Source: Oceanospirillales bacterium (lineage in GTDB: Bacteria > Pseudomonadota > Gammaproteobacteria > Pseudomonadales > Balneatricaceae). From it: DNA of 33,121 bases. Shown here one piece after another: positions 25,591 through 33,121 of the stretch. The notes below the pieces were generated by a model. That model made no database searches. It had not been told where the DNA came from and was given only the letters and a program-made list of their open reading frames with translations. The stretch lies in NCBI GenBank assembly GCA_007693685.1, contig REDB01000145.1, forward strand, positions 1 to 33,121, written 5' to 3'. A program made the position numbers and the translations under genes. Numbering within the stretch: the stretch's first letter is position 1; each line of letters opens with the position of its first letter.

Positions 25591-25720
25591 GGCTTAAATT
25601 TTGATGGGAAGAGCCTTTATAGTTAAATTTGCTCAGACTCAAACACCATTGGGCCATCCTTGGCACCAAACACTCTAACGCAATTTAACTCTAAAGGTTA
25701 AATTAGCGCAAAAATATCGC

Positions 25721-28700
25721 TTATTTTAACCACGCACGTGCATTTCTAAACATACGCATCCAGCTTCCATCTTCACTCCAATCCGTAGGCTTCCAAGAAT
25801 GCTGAACTGATCTGAACATACGCTCTGGGTGAGGCATCATAATCGTTACGCGACCATCCGATGTTGTCACACCTGCAATACCGGCAGGTGAGCCATTAGG
25901 GTTAGCCGGATACTGCTCAGTGACTCGACCACGGTTATCAACATAACGTAACGCAATATCACCAGACTGCTGAAGTGTTTGTAGATGCTGTGCATCTTTA
26001 AACTCTGCCCTACCTTCTCCATGCGCAATAGCAATTGGCATTCTAGAACCTGCCATACCATTCAAGAAAATCGACGCACTTGACTGAACTTCAACCATCG
26101 CTACTCGTGCTTCAAACTGCTCTGACTGGTTACGAACGAAGTGTGGCCAATGTTCTGCACCTGGAATCAATTCATGCAGATTAGACATCATTTGACAGCC
26201 ATTACAGACACCTAAGGCAAAAGTAGATTGGCGTTCAAAGAATGCAGCAAATTGATCTCTGGCACGATGATTGAAGAGCACAGATTTTGCCCAACCCTCA
26301 CCCGCACCTAATACGTCTCCATAAGAGAAACCACCGCAAGCCACCAAGCCTTGGAAGTTTTCTAAAGCGACTCTACCAGACAAAATGTCACTCATATGAA
26401 CATCAACTGCGGCAAATCCTGCTCTATCAAATGCCGCACCCATCTCGATCTGACCGTTAACTCCCTGCTCACGCAGAATGGCAATTGAAGGGCGCTTTCC
26501 TGTTGCTATAAACGGAGCCGCGACATCTTCATTGATATCATAGCTAAGCGCTACATGCAGACCTGGATCTTCTTTGTCCTGTATCTGTTCAAACTCTTGC
26601 TGAGCACACTCAGGATTATCACGTAGTGATTGAATCTGATAGGAAGTTTCTGCCCAATAGCTTTGCAGCAATGAGCGGCTTTCACTAAACACTTCTTCTT
26701 CATCGAAATAGAAGTTAATGGTGTCATCCTTATTGATACTACCGATGACACTAACGCACTCACCTAAGCCCGCAGCATTAAGTTCATTTAACACCACTTC
26801 AATTGAATCACGGCGAATCTGAACGACAGCGCCCAACTCCTCAGCAAACAAGGCCGCAGGAATTTCATCAGGATTAGCAGCCAGCATATCAAGGTTGATA
26901 TCCACACCACAGCGACCTGCAAACGCCATTTCAGCCAGCGTTGCCAATAAACCACCATCAGAACGGTCATGATAGGCTAACAACAAACCTTGCTCATTCA
27001 ACTCCTGAATTGCAGCGAAGAATGCATTCATCAATGCAGGATCATCTAGATCAGGCACTTGCTGGCCGACTTGATTGTATACCTGCGCTAATGCTGATAA
27101 GCCTAAGCGGTTTTGACCCTCACCCAAGTCAATCAATAGAAGATCTGTTTCACCCTGATCGATTTGTAATTGCGGCGTCAAGGTTTTACGGATATCGGTC
27201 ACTGGAGCAAAACCAGAGACTATCAGTGACATAGGAGAGGTTACGCTCTTCGACTCATCACCGTCTTTCCAAACGGTACGCATCGACATGGAATCTTTTC
27301 CGACTGGAATAGTAATACCCAGTGCTGGACACAACTCCATGCCTACTGCTTTGACCGTATCGTAGAGCTTTTCATCCTCACCAGGATGACCTGCTGCACA
27401 CATCCAGTTAGCAGAAAGTTTGACATCACGAATATCTGCAATACGCGCTGCAGCAATATTAGTAAGTGTTTCACCGACAGCCATACGACCCGAAGCAGGA
27501 GAGTCTATCAAGGCTAGCGGTGTACGCTCACCCATTGCCATCGCTTCACCCGCATAAGTATCAAAGGATGCAGCGGTTACTGCGCAATCTGCAACAGGCA
27601 CTTGCCAAGGACCTACCATTTGATCACGAGCGACTAAGCCAGTAATCGTTCTATCACCGATGGTGATCAAGAAAGATTTTGAGGCAACGGCTGGCAGTTT
27701 CAGAACACGCTCGACAGCCTCTTCGAGATCAATGCCTGACGCGTCAAATTCTGGAACTTCATAAGATTGTCGCTGAACTGAACGATGCATTTTAGGTGGC
27801 TTGCCAAATAAAACACTCATCGGCAAGTCAACAGGCTTAGTTTCAAAATGCTGATCATTCAAGGTCAAGTGTAGCTCATCAGTCGCTTCACCAACCACAG
27901 CATAAGGACAGCGTTCGCGCTGACATATCGCTTCAAAACGTGCCATATCGTCAGGATTGACAGCTAAGACATAACGCTCCTGCGCTTCATTACACCAGAT
28001 TTCCAATGGTGACATGCCTGGCTCATCGTTATTGATATTACGCAATTCAAAACGACCACCTCGGCCGCCATCTTTCACCAGTTCAGGGAAAGCATTAGAC
28101 AGACCGCCAGCACCCACGTCATGAATAAAAGCGATAGGATTGTGATCACCCAATTGCCAGCAGCGGTCGATCACTTCTTGGCAACGACGCTCTAATTCAG
28201 GGTTGTCTCGCTGTACGGAAGCAAAATCAAGATCTGCAGCAGAGCTACCACTGGTCATAGAGGAAGCTGCCCCCCCTCCTAAACCGATCAACATCGCAGG
28301 TCCACCCAAGCAGATCAGCTTGGCACCGACAGGGATCTCACCTTTTTCGACATGATCTGCACGGATATTACCCATACCACCCGCAATCATGATGGGTTTA
28401 TGGTAACCCCTGACCTCTTCACCCGCTGCACCCGCAACCTTTTGCTCAAAGGTACGGAAATAACCCGTCAGATTTGGACGACCAAATTCGTTATTAAACG
28501 CTGCACCACCAATCGGGCCTTCCAACATGATATCTAAAGCGGTAACAATACGCTCAGGCTTACCATAGTTTGATTCCCATGGTTGTTCAAAACCTGGAAT
28601 ATTTAGATCAGAAACAGTAAAACCAGTTAAACCTGCTTTAGGTTTTGCACCTTTACCGGTTGCACCTTCATCACGGATTTCTCCACCCGAACCTGTCGCA

Positions 28701-29623
28701 GCACCAGGATGAGGTGCTATTGCAGTAGGATGATTGTGAGTTTCAACTTTCATCAAGATATGGATAGGTTCTTGATGATAACCATACTCAGCAGTATCTG
28801 GATTTGGAAAGAAGCGACCTGCAACAGATCCAGCAATAACCGCAGCATTATCTTTGTAAGCTGAAAGAACATTATCGCCCGCTAACTCGTTAGTGTTACG
28901 GATCATCGCAAATAGCGATTTTTCTTGCTCTTCCCCATCGATATCCCAACTCGCATTAAAGATCTTATGACGACAATGCTCTGAGTTTGCTTGAGCAAAC
29001 ATCATCAACTCAACATCGGTTGGATTGCGCTTCAAGTCGATGAAGCTAGATAACAGATAATCTATTTCATCTTCAGCTAAAGCCAAACCTAGCGCGACGT
29101 TTGCATCCTCTAAGGCCTTACGACCTAACTGCAACACATCGACATGATTAAGCGTGCGAGGAGCCTCCTGCCTAAAGAGTGCCTGTGCAGCAGATAAGTC
29201 ATTCTCAACTGTCTGCGTCATGCGATCGTGAAGTAATGCTGCAATGATATTTTTCTGTGCTTGATTAAGTGCAGAGTCAGATTGAATATAGTAGGCTAAA
29301 CCACGCTCTATTCGATTAATTTGCACTAACCCACAGTTGTGTGCGATATCTGTCGCCTTACTAGACCAAGGCGATATGGTTCCTGGACGAGGAACAACCA
29401 AAAAAAGCTGTCCAGTTGGACTTTCAACACAACCTTGAGGTCCATAGCTTAAAATACGATCAAGCACATGGGTCGAATCTGAGTCGAGCGGTGATTTAAT
29501 ATCGGCAAAGTGAACAAACTCTGCATACAGGCCTTTAACCTGTGATACTTGAGTCTGAAGAATTGATAACAGCTTATCGTGACGAAACGTCGAGAGAGCA
29601 GGTGCTCCACGCAGAACGAGCAT
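25721..29623 (-). CDS. purL: Phosphoribosylformylglycinamidine synthase (large single-chain)
   Basis: PurL makes FGAM from FGAR, glutamine and ATP in purine synthesis. The 1300-residue protein has the full proteobacterial layout: an N-terminal PurS-like part, a linker, two AIRS-type synthetase halves, and a C-terminal class I glutaminase. The glutaminase shows the nucleophile cysteine in GVCNGCQMM and the His/Glu pair in PHPERMFR. E. coli PurL has 1295 residues. The start [14 protein letters not shown] aligns well with E. coli, though GAGG lies a rather long 12 bases before the ATG. It is divergent from mltF, an arrangement also seen in pseudomonads. Confidence 0.98.
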   Translation of the reverse strand: MLVLRGAPALSTFRHDKLLSILQTQVSQVKGLYAEFVHFADIKSPLDSDSTHVLDRILSYGPQGCVESPTGQLFLVVPRPGTISPWSSKATDIAHNCGLVQINRIERGLAYYIQSDSALNQAQKNIIAALLHDRMTQTVENDLSAAQALFRQEAPRTLNHVDVLQLGRKALEDANVALGLALAEDEIDYLLSSFIDLKRNPTDVELMMFAQANSEHCRHKIFNASWDIDGEEQEKSLFAMIRNTNELAGDNVLSAYKDNAAVIAGSVAGRFFPNPDTAEYGYHQEPIHILMKVETHNHPTAIAPHPGAATGSGGEIRDEGATGKGAKPKAGLTGFTVSDLNIPGFEQPWESNYGKPERIVTALDIMLEGPIGGAAFNNEFGRPNLTGYFRTFEQKVAGAAGEEVRGYHKPIMIAGGMGNIRADHVEKGEIPVGAKLICLGGPAMLIGLGGGAASSMTSGSSAADLDFASVQRDNPELERRCQEVIDRCWQLGDHNPIAFIHDVGAGGLSNAFPELVKDGGRGGRFELRNINNDEPGMSPLEIWCNEAQERYVLAVNPDDMARFEAICQRERCPYAVVGEATDELHLTLNDQHFETKPVDLPMSVLFGKPPKMHRSVQRQSYEVPEFDASGIDLEEAVERVLKLPAVASKSFLITIGDRTITGLVARDQMVGPWQVPVADCAVTAASFDTYAGEAMAMGERTPLALIDSPASGRMAVGETLTNIAAARIADIRDVKLSANWMCAAGHPGEDEKLYDTVKAVGMELCPALGITIPVGKDSMSMRTVWKDGDESKSVTSPMSLIVSGFAPVTDIRKTLTPQLQIDQGETDLLLIDLGEGQNRLGLSALAQVYNQVGQQVPDLDDPALMNAFFAAIQELNEQGLLLAYHDRSDGGLLATLAEMAFAGRCGVDINLDMLAANPDEIPAALFAEELGAVVQIRRDSIEVVLNELNAAGLGECVSVIGSINKDDTINFYFDEEEVFSESRSLLQSYWAETSYQIQSLRDNPECAQQEFEQIQDKEDPGLHVALSYDINEDVAAPFIATGKRPSIAILREQGVNGQIEMGAAFDRAGFAAVDVHMSDILSGRVALENFQGLVACGGFSYGDVLGAGEGWAKSVLFNHRARDQFAAFFERQSTFALGVCNGCQMMSNLHELIPGAEHWPHFVRNQSEQFEARVAMVEVQSSASIFLNGMAGSRMPIAIAHGEGRAEFKDAQHLQTLQQSGDIALRYVDNRGRVTEQYPANPNGSPAGIAGVTTSDGRVTIMMPHPERMFRSVQHSWKPTDWSEDGSWMRMFRNARAWLK

Positions 29624-29730
29624 GTCGATTTCGAGCCTCTTTTGGTGCCTGACTTTTCAAGCATTAACAGCGGGAAATTAAGTGTATAGTTTACCCGAAT
29701 AGGGGTGCTCGATACCAGAAAAGCAAAGCG

Positions 29731-31230
29731 ATGATAACGACACAAAAAGTAAACTTCCTTAGGGAGCTTCTATTATCTGTGTTGTTTCTGGGATTGATCT
29801 TCGTATTAGTGATGATCAGCCTTAGTTACAACAGCCAACTGTCTCTTATTGAGAGACAGGGTAAGCTTCGTGTTGCCACGCTGAACAACCCTATGTCTTG
29901 GTATCTTTTACGCGGAGAACCGGCAGGATTTGAGTATGAACTTGCACACGCCTTTGCTGATTATCTTGGCGTTGAACTCGACCTTACCGTTAGCCGCGAC
30001 CATCAAAGCTTGTTCAATAGTCTGAATAATCGTAGCGTTCACCTAGCTGCTGCAAATTTACTTGCCACGGATGAACGCCAAGAAAACTTTTATACTGGTC
30101 CGGTTTACAGAAAAACCAGCTCAGCGCTGATATATCGGCAACGACAAGGCAAACGCGCACCAAGGTCAATTAAAAATATCGCCAATAGTAAAGTAGGAGT
30201 TGTAAAGGGAAGCAGCCACGAGCAAACACTGCTTCAACTCAGTCAAGGTATTGATGGCTTAATAGTTGTGACTGATGAAAACCGAGACCCTATTGATATA
30301 CTCCGAGCAGTTCATGAAGGCGAACTTGATTACGCCGTTGTTGATAAGTTCTTTTTTGGTACTCAACGTACTTTTTTTCCAGGTTTACGCTTTGCATTTG
30401 AATTAGGGGAGCCTGTACCCGTGAGCTGGATTCTTTATCCGCAACGAGATAACTCATTAACTCAAGCACTGAACGCTTTTTTTGCTGAACCTTCTACTCA
30501 ACTATTTATTGCCGATCTAGAAGAACAATACTTCACTCAGGAAAATCCACTTAACTACTTTGATACTGTTTCCTTTAGATCTCATCTAATAGATAGATTT
30601 ATGAAACTAGCTCCATACTTCGTTCAGGCGGCTGAGAATACAGGCTTCGAACTTTCACTACTTGCTGCCGTAGGATATCAAGAGTCACATTGGGACCCAG
30701 ATGCTGTTTCTCCAACAGGAGTTCGTGGCGTAATGATGCTGACAAATGCTGCGGCCAGCGAAGTCGGGGTTGAAGACAGAACAGATGCAGGGCAAAGCAT
30801 TCTTGGTGGTTCTCAATACCTCTTGAACATGAAAAAAAGAATTCCAGAGAGAATACCTGAACCTGATCATACCTGGTTCGCGCTAGCAGCATATAATGTT
30901 GGCTTAGGTCATCTAGAAGACGCTCGACGACTCACACAACAACTGGGTGGCAACCCTGATCGTTGGGCTGATGTAAGATCCCACCTACCAAAACTAGCTC
31001 AAGAGCGTTATTACACTCAACTACGCCATGGCTATGCACGTGGGCACGAACCTGTTCGATATGTCGATAATATCCGACGATACATCGATGTGTTTGAATG
31101 GGAGTTACAACTGCAAGGAGGATTAGACCCAGAAGATGAAAGCACAGAACAACTACTTCAAGCTGATAGCGCTGAGGCCTTCCGCGATATTAGTGAAAAA
31201 GTGCTAAGGAATTTTGCACCCAGCCTCTAA
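29731..31230 (+). CDS. mltF: Membrane-bound lytic murein transglycosylase F
   Basis: MltF cleaves peptidoglycan glycan strands to 1,6-anhydro products. An N-terminal hydrophobic segment (about residues 10-32) serves as signal or anchor. A solute-binding-protein-type regulatory domain follows (about 43-270, with GKLRVATLN and GFEYELAHAFADYLGV). A C-terminal SLT lysozyme-like domain comes last (about 295-460), with the catalytic glutamate in GYQESHW (about E318) and AAYNVGLGHL. The length of 499 is usual. It has no lipobox. The Shine-Dalgarno is weak. It is divergent from purL. Confidence 0.95.
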   Translation: MITTQKVNFLRELLLSVLFLGLIFVLVMISLSYNSQLSLIERQGKLRVATLNNPMSWYLLRGEPAGFEYELAHAFADYLGVELDLTVSRDHQSLFNSLNNRSVHLAAANLLATDERQENFYTGPVYRKTSSALIYRQRQGKRAPRSIKNIANSKVGVVKGSSHEQTLLQLSQGIDGLIVVTDENRDPIDILRAVHEGELDYAVVDKFFFGTQRTFFPGLRFAFELGEPVPVSWILYPQRDNSLTQALNAFFAEPSTQLFIADLEEQYFTQENPLNYFDTVSFRSHLIDRFMKLAPYFVQAAENTGFELSLLAAVGYQESHWDPDAVSPTGVRGVMMLTNAAASEVGVEDRTDAGQSILGGSQYLLNMKKRIPERIPEPDHTWFALAAYNVGLGHLEDARRLTQQLGGNPDRWADVRSHLPKLAQERYYTQLRHGYARGHEPVRYVDNIRRYIDVFEWELQLQGGLDPEDESTEQLLQADSAEAFRDISEKVLRNFAPSL

Positions 31231-31234
31231 TTTA

Positions 31235-31266
31235 AGAGAAGTGCATCTCTGTATCTGAATAGATAC
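31235..31266. repeat. Two adjacent small hairpins between mltF and tadA
   Basis: AGAGA/TCTCT and GTATCT/AGATAC arms lie next to each other in the 49-base gap between the converging genes. Only a broken T-rich stretch (TATTTTGATTTT) follows on the plus strand. This could be a weak terminator for mltF; I am unsure. Confidence 0.35.
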
Positions 31267-31279
31267 TAGTATTTTGATT

Positions 31280-31819
31280 TTAAGCAGACATTATCGGCTG
31301 GATTCGCTTTGCTGCTCTTCTCGCTTTAAAAAAATCACTAAGCTGTTGAGAGCATTCTTCAGCCAATACTCCACTCGTCACTAAAGGACGATGATTAATG
31401 TGCGCGAGTGAAAAGCTATTTATTTTACTATCAACGGCTCCCGCTTTTGGTTCACTTGCACCATATATGACTCTAGCAATTCGTGCATGAACAATAGCAC
31501 CCGCACACATCATACAGGGCTCTAGGGTGACATAAAGCTCAGCTTCAGGCAGACGATAATTACCAACGCGTTGCGCTGCATCCCTCAGTGCCATAATCTC
31601 CGCATGAGCAGTGGGATCATGAGAAGCAATGGGTTGATTGTATCCCTGCCCTATGATCTCTCCATCCAATACCACTAGGGCACCCACAGGCACTTCGCCT
31701 AACTCTGCTGCGCGAGCAGCCAACTGAAGCGCTTGTAACATCCAAGCGCTGTCATTTTCAGTTGCGAGCGTCAGAGTGCTATTCCCACTCAATAGTAGCT
31801 GGTGGCTTACTCGACACAT
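31280..31819 (-). CDS. tadA: tRNA-specific adenosine deaminase
   Basis: TadA converts the wobble adenosine of tRNA-Arg to inosine. The zinc and catalytic motifs are HAE (H72, E74) and PCMMC (C102, C105), and the [10 protein letters not shown] segment is typical. The start is uncertain. The track ATG at 31819 overlaps guaA by 41 bases and adds residues beyond the usual N-terminus without a Shine-Dalgarno. The next in-frame ATG (31741) would cut into the first helix. A TTG at 31792 or a CTG at 31774, which has GGGA eight bases upstream, would give about 165-170 residues, as in E. coli. It follows guaA, as in pseudomonads. Confidence 0.92.
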   Translation of the reverse strand: MCRVSHQLLLSGNSTLTLATENDSAWMLQALQLAARAAELGEVPVGALVVLDGEIIGQGYNQPIASHDPTAHAEIMALRDAAQRVGNYRLPEAELYVTLEPCMMCAGAIVHARIARVIYGASEPKAGAVDSKINSFSLAHINHRPLVTSGVLAEECSQQLSDFFKARRAAKRIQPIMSA

Positions 31820-33121
31820 CGTAGGTCACTCGCGATACTTTGGCGACTTCGTTGATGATGCGTCCTGAGACAGTTTCCAATAACTCATAAGGCAGATGCG
31901 CCCAGCGAGCGGTCATAAAGTCGATAGTTTCTACCGCACGGAGAGCGATCACATACTCATAACGACGACCATCACCGACTACACCAACGGATTTGACTGG
32001 CAGGAAGACCGCGAAAGCCTGACTGGTTTTGTGATACCAATCCGCTTTATGTAATTCTTCAATAAAGATAGCATCGGCTTCACGAAGAATATCAGCATAT
32101 TCTTTTTTCACTTCACCCAGAATACGAACACCTAAACCAGGACCTGGGAAAGGATGGCGGTATACCATATCGTAGGGCAAACCTAGCTCTAAACCGATTT
32201 TGCGAACTTCATCTTTGAAAAGTTCACGTAGCGGCTCAACTAGTTCGAAATTCATATCGTCAGGCAACCCACCCACGTTATGGTGAGATTTAATAACGTG
32301 AGCTTTGCCAGTTTTAGATGCAGCTGATTCGATAACGTCAGGATAGATGGTTCCCTGAGCTAAGAAGCGACATTCCGTTAGTTTCTGAGCTTCTTCATCA
32401 AAAACATCGATAAAGGTGTTTCCGATAATCTTACGCTTAGCTTCAGGTTCAGCTTCACCGGCAAGGCGAGTCAAGAAACGATCTTCAGCATCCACACGAA
32501 TAACACGCACACCCATGTTCTTAGCAAACATTTCCATCACTTGATGGCCTTCATGTTTACGCAGCAGGCCGTTATCGACAAATACGCAGGTCAGACGATC
32601 TCCAATCGCTTTGTGAAGCAAGGCTGCTACCACAGAGGAATCAACACCACCCGAAAGACCTAACAGAACTTTATTATCACCAACTTGCTCACGCACTTTG
32701 GCAATCAGGTCATCAATGATATTTTGCGCCGTCCAAAGTGCTTCAGCACCTGAAATCTCTTTAACGAAACGATCTAAGACACGCATTCCTTGCTTAGTAT
32801 GCGTTACTTCAGGATGAAACTGAACGGCATAGAAATTTCGCTGAGGATCACACATCGCAGCAATCGGTGCTGACTCAGTGGAAGCAATAACATGGAAGCC
32901 TTCAGGAATAACCGTGACTTTATCGCCATGGCTCATCCATACATCTAATGACAAAGCACCGTTATTGGCAATATGATCTTCAATTCCCTCAAGTAAACGG
33001 CTTGGGCTATTAGCCAATTTAACTCGTGCATAACCAAATTCACGCTTTTCAGAGGTTTCTACCTTGCCACCCAGTTGCTCAGCCATGGTTTGCATGCCGT
33101 AGCAAATACCTAATAAAGGTA
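31779..33121 (-). CDS. guaA: GMP synthase (glutamine-hydrolysing), N-terminus beyond the window
   Basis: GuaA aminates XMP to GMP. The frame stays open to the last base of the window, and reading through 33095-33121 gives PLLGICYG, the glutaminase nucleophile motif. The track's internal start at 33095 is therefore not the real start. HPEVTHT of the glutaminase triad, the ATP-pyrophosphatase motif [12 protein letters not shown], and the C-terminal dimerisation domain ending PPATIEWE are present. About 80 N-terminal residues are missing compared with the usual 525. guaB probably lies just upstream, outside the window. Confidence 0.97.
   Translation of the reverse strand, partial: PLLGICYGMQTMAEQLGGKVETSEKREFGYARVKLANSPSRLLEGIEDHIANNGALSLDVWMSHGDKVTVIPEGFHVIASTESAPIAAMCDPQRNFYAVQFHPEVTHTKQGMRVLDRFVKEISGAEALWTAQNIIDDLIAKVREQVGDNKVLLGLSGGVDSSVVAALLHKAIGDRLTCVFVDNGLLRKHEGHQVMEMFAKNMGVRVIRVDAEDRFLTRLAGEAEPEAKRKIIGNTFIDVFDEEAQKLTECRFLAQGTIYPDVIESAASKTGKAHVIKSHHNVGGLPDDMNFELVEPLRELFKDEVRKIGLELGLPYDMVYRHPFPGPGLGVRILGEVKKEYADILREADAIFIEELHKADWYHKTSQAFAVFLPVKSVGVVGDGRRYEYVIALRAVETIDFMTARWAHLPYELLETVSGRIINEVAKVSRVTYDVSSKPPATIEWE

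Noticed and set aside
29624-29730. PurR-type operator in the purL-mltF gap
   Set aside because: No sequence close to the known PurR consensus is visible, and the -10-like TATACA and TATAGT lack convincing -35 partners.
30599-30892. Minus-strand ORFs inside mltF
   Set aside because: Antisense to the catalytic SLT domain, with no recognisable product.
33095-33121. ATG at 33095 as the start of guaA
   Set aside because: The frame stays open to the window edge and encodes the glutaminase nucleophile motif GICYG just before this Met, so the gene is cut by the window.

Overview
This window reads as ordinary chromosomal DNA of a gammaproteobacterium, most likely an Oceanospirillales/Pseudomonadales-type marine bacterium. 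The evidence is gene content and order: pdhR-aceE-aceF; gyrA-serC-pheA-hisC-tyrA-cmk-rpsA-ihfB-lapA-lapB-pyrF facing ubiG-mupP-yciK; and purL, mltF, tadA and guaA together. Composition is moderate GC and looks even throughout. I see no insertion sequence, prophage, CRISPR array, tRNA or rRNA. No stretch longer than 300 bases lacks a gene.

Layout. 1-170: two terminators, one of them bidirectional. 170-5812 (minus): pyruvate dehydrogenase aceE-aceF and its regulator pdhR, with a promoter and a GntR-type operator upstream of aceE. 5899-6857 (plus): an AEC-family permease with a clear promoter overlapped by two inverted repeats. 6904-19004 (minus): a long co-oriented run gyrA, serC, pheA, hisC, tyrA, cmk, rpsA, ihfB, lapA, lapB, pyrF, then a separately terminated comEA-like gene. 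It links DNA topology, serine/phenylalanine/tyrosine/histidine synthesis, translation, nucleoid structure, LPS control and pyrimidine synthesis. 19153-21324 (plus): ubiG-mupP-yciK (ubiquinone, cell-wall recycling, a reductase), closed by a bidirectional terminator. 21409-24336 (minus): rnm-yciO, then an H-NS-like gene, then rluB. 24475-25545 (plus): yciI and an exported OmpA-domain protein. 25721-29623 (minus): purL. 29731-31230 (plus): mltF. 31280-33121 (minus): guaA (running off the window edge) and tadA.

The most unusual feature is pheA. Its prephenate dehydratase domain appears to have lost about 77 residues, a whole lobe, in frame, together with changes in catalytic motifs, while the chorismate mutase and ACT domains look intact. 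Nearby, tyrA ends directly on cmk with no aroA between them, unlike the tyrA-aroA arrangement of related bacteria. An H-NS-like gene sits between yciO and rluB, where scpA-scpB are commonly found. Several start codons were moved from the longest ORF to ones supported by Shine-Dalgarno sequences or homology; GTG or TTG starts are common here. I found no convincing new defence, mobile or biosynthetic system. The interest lies in the remodelled aromatic-amino-acid genes and in several well-formed but unassigned operators and hairpins.
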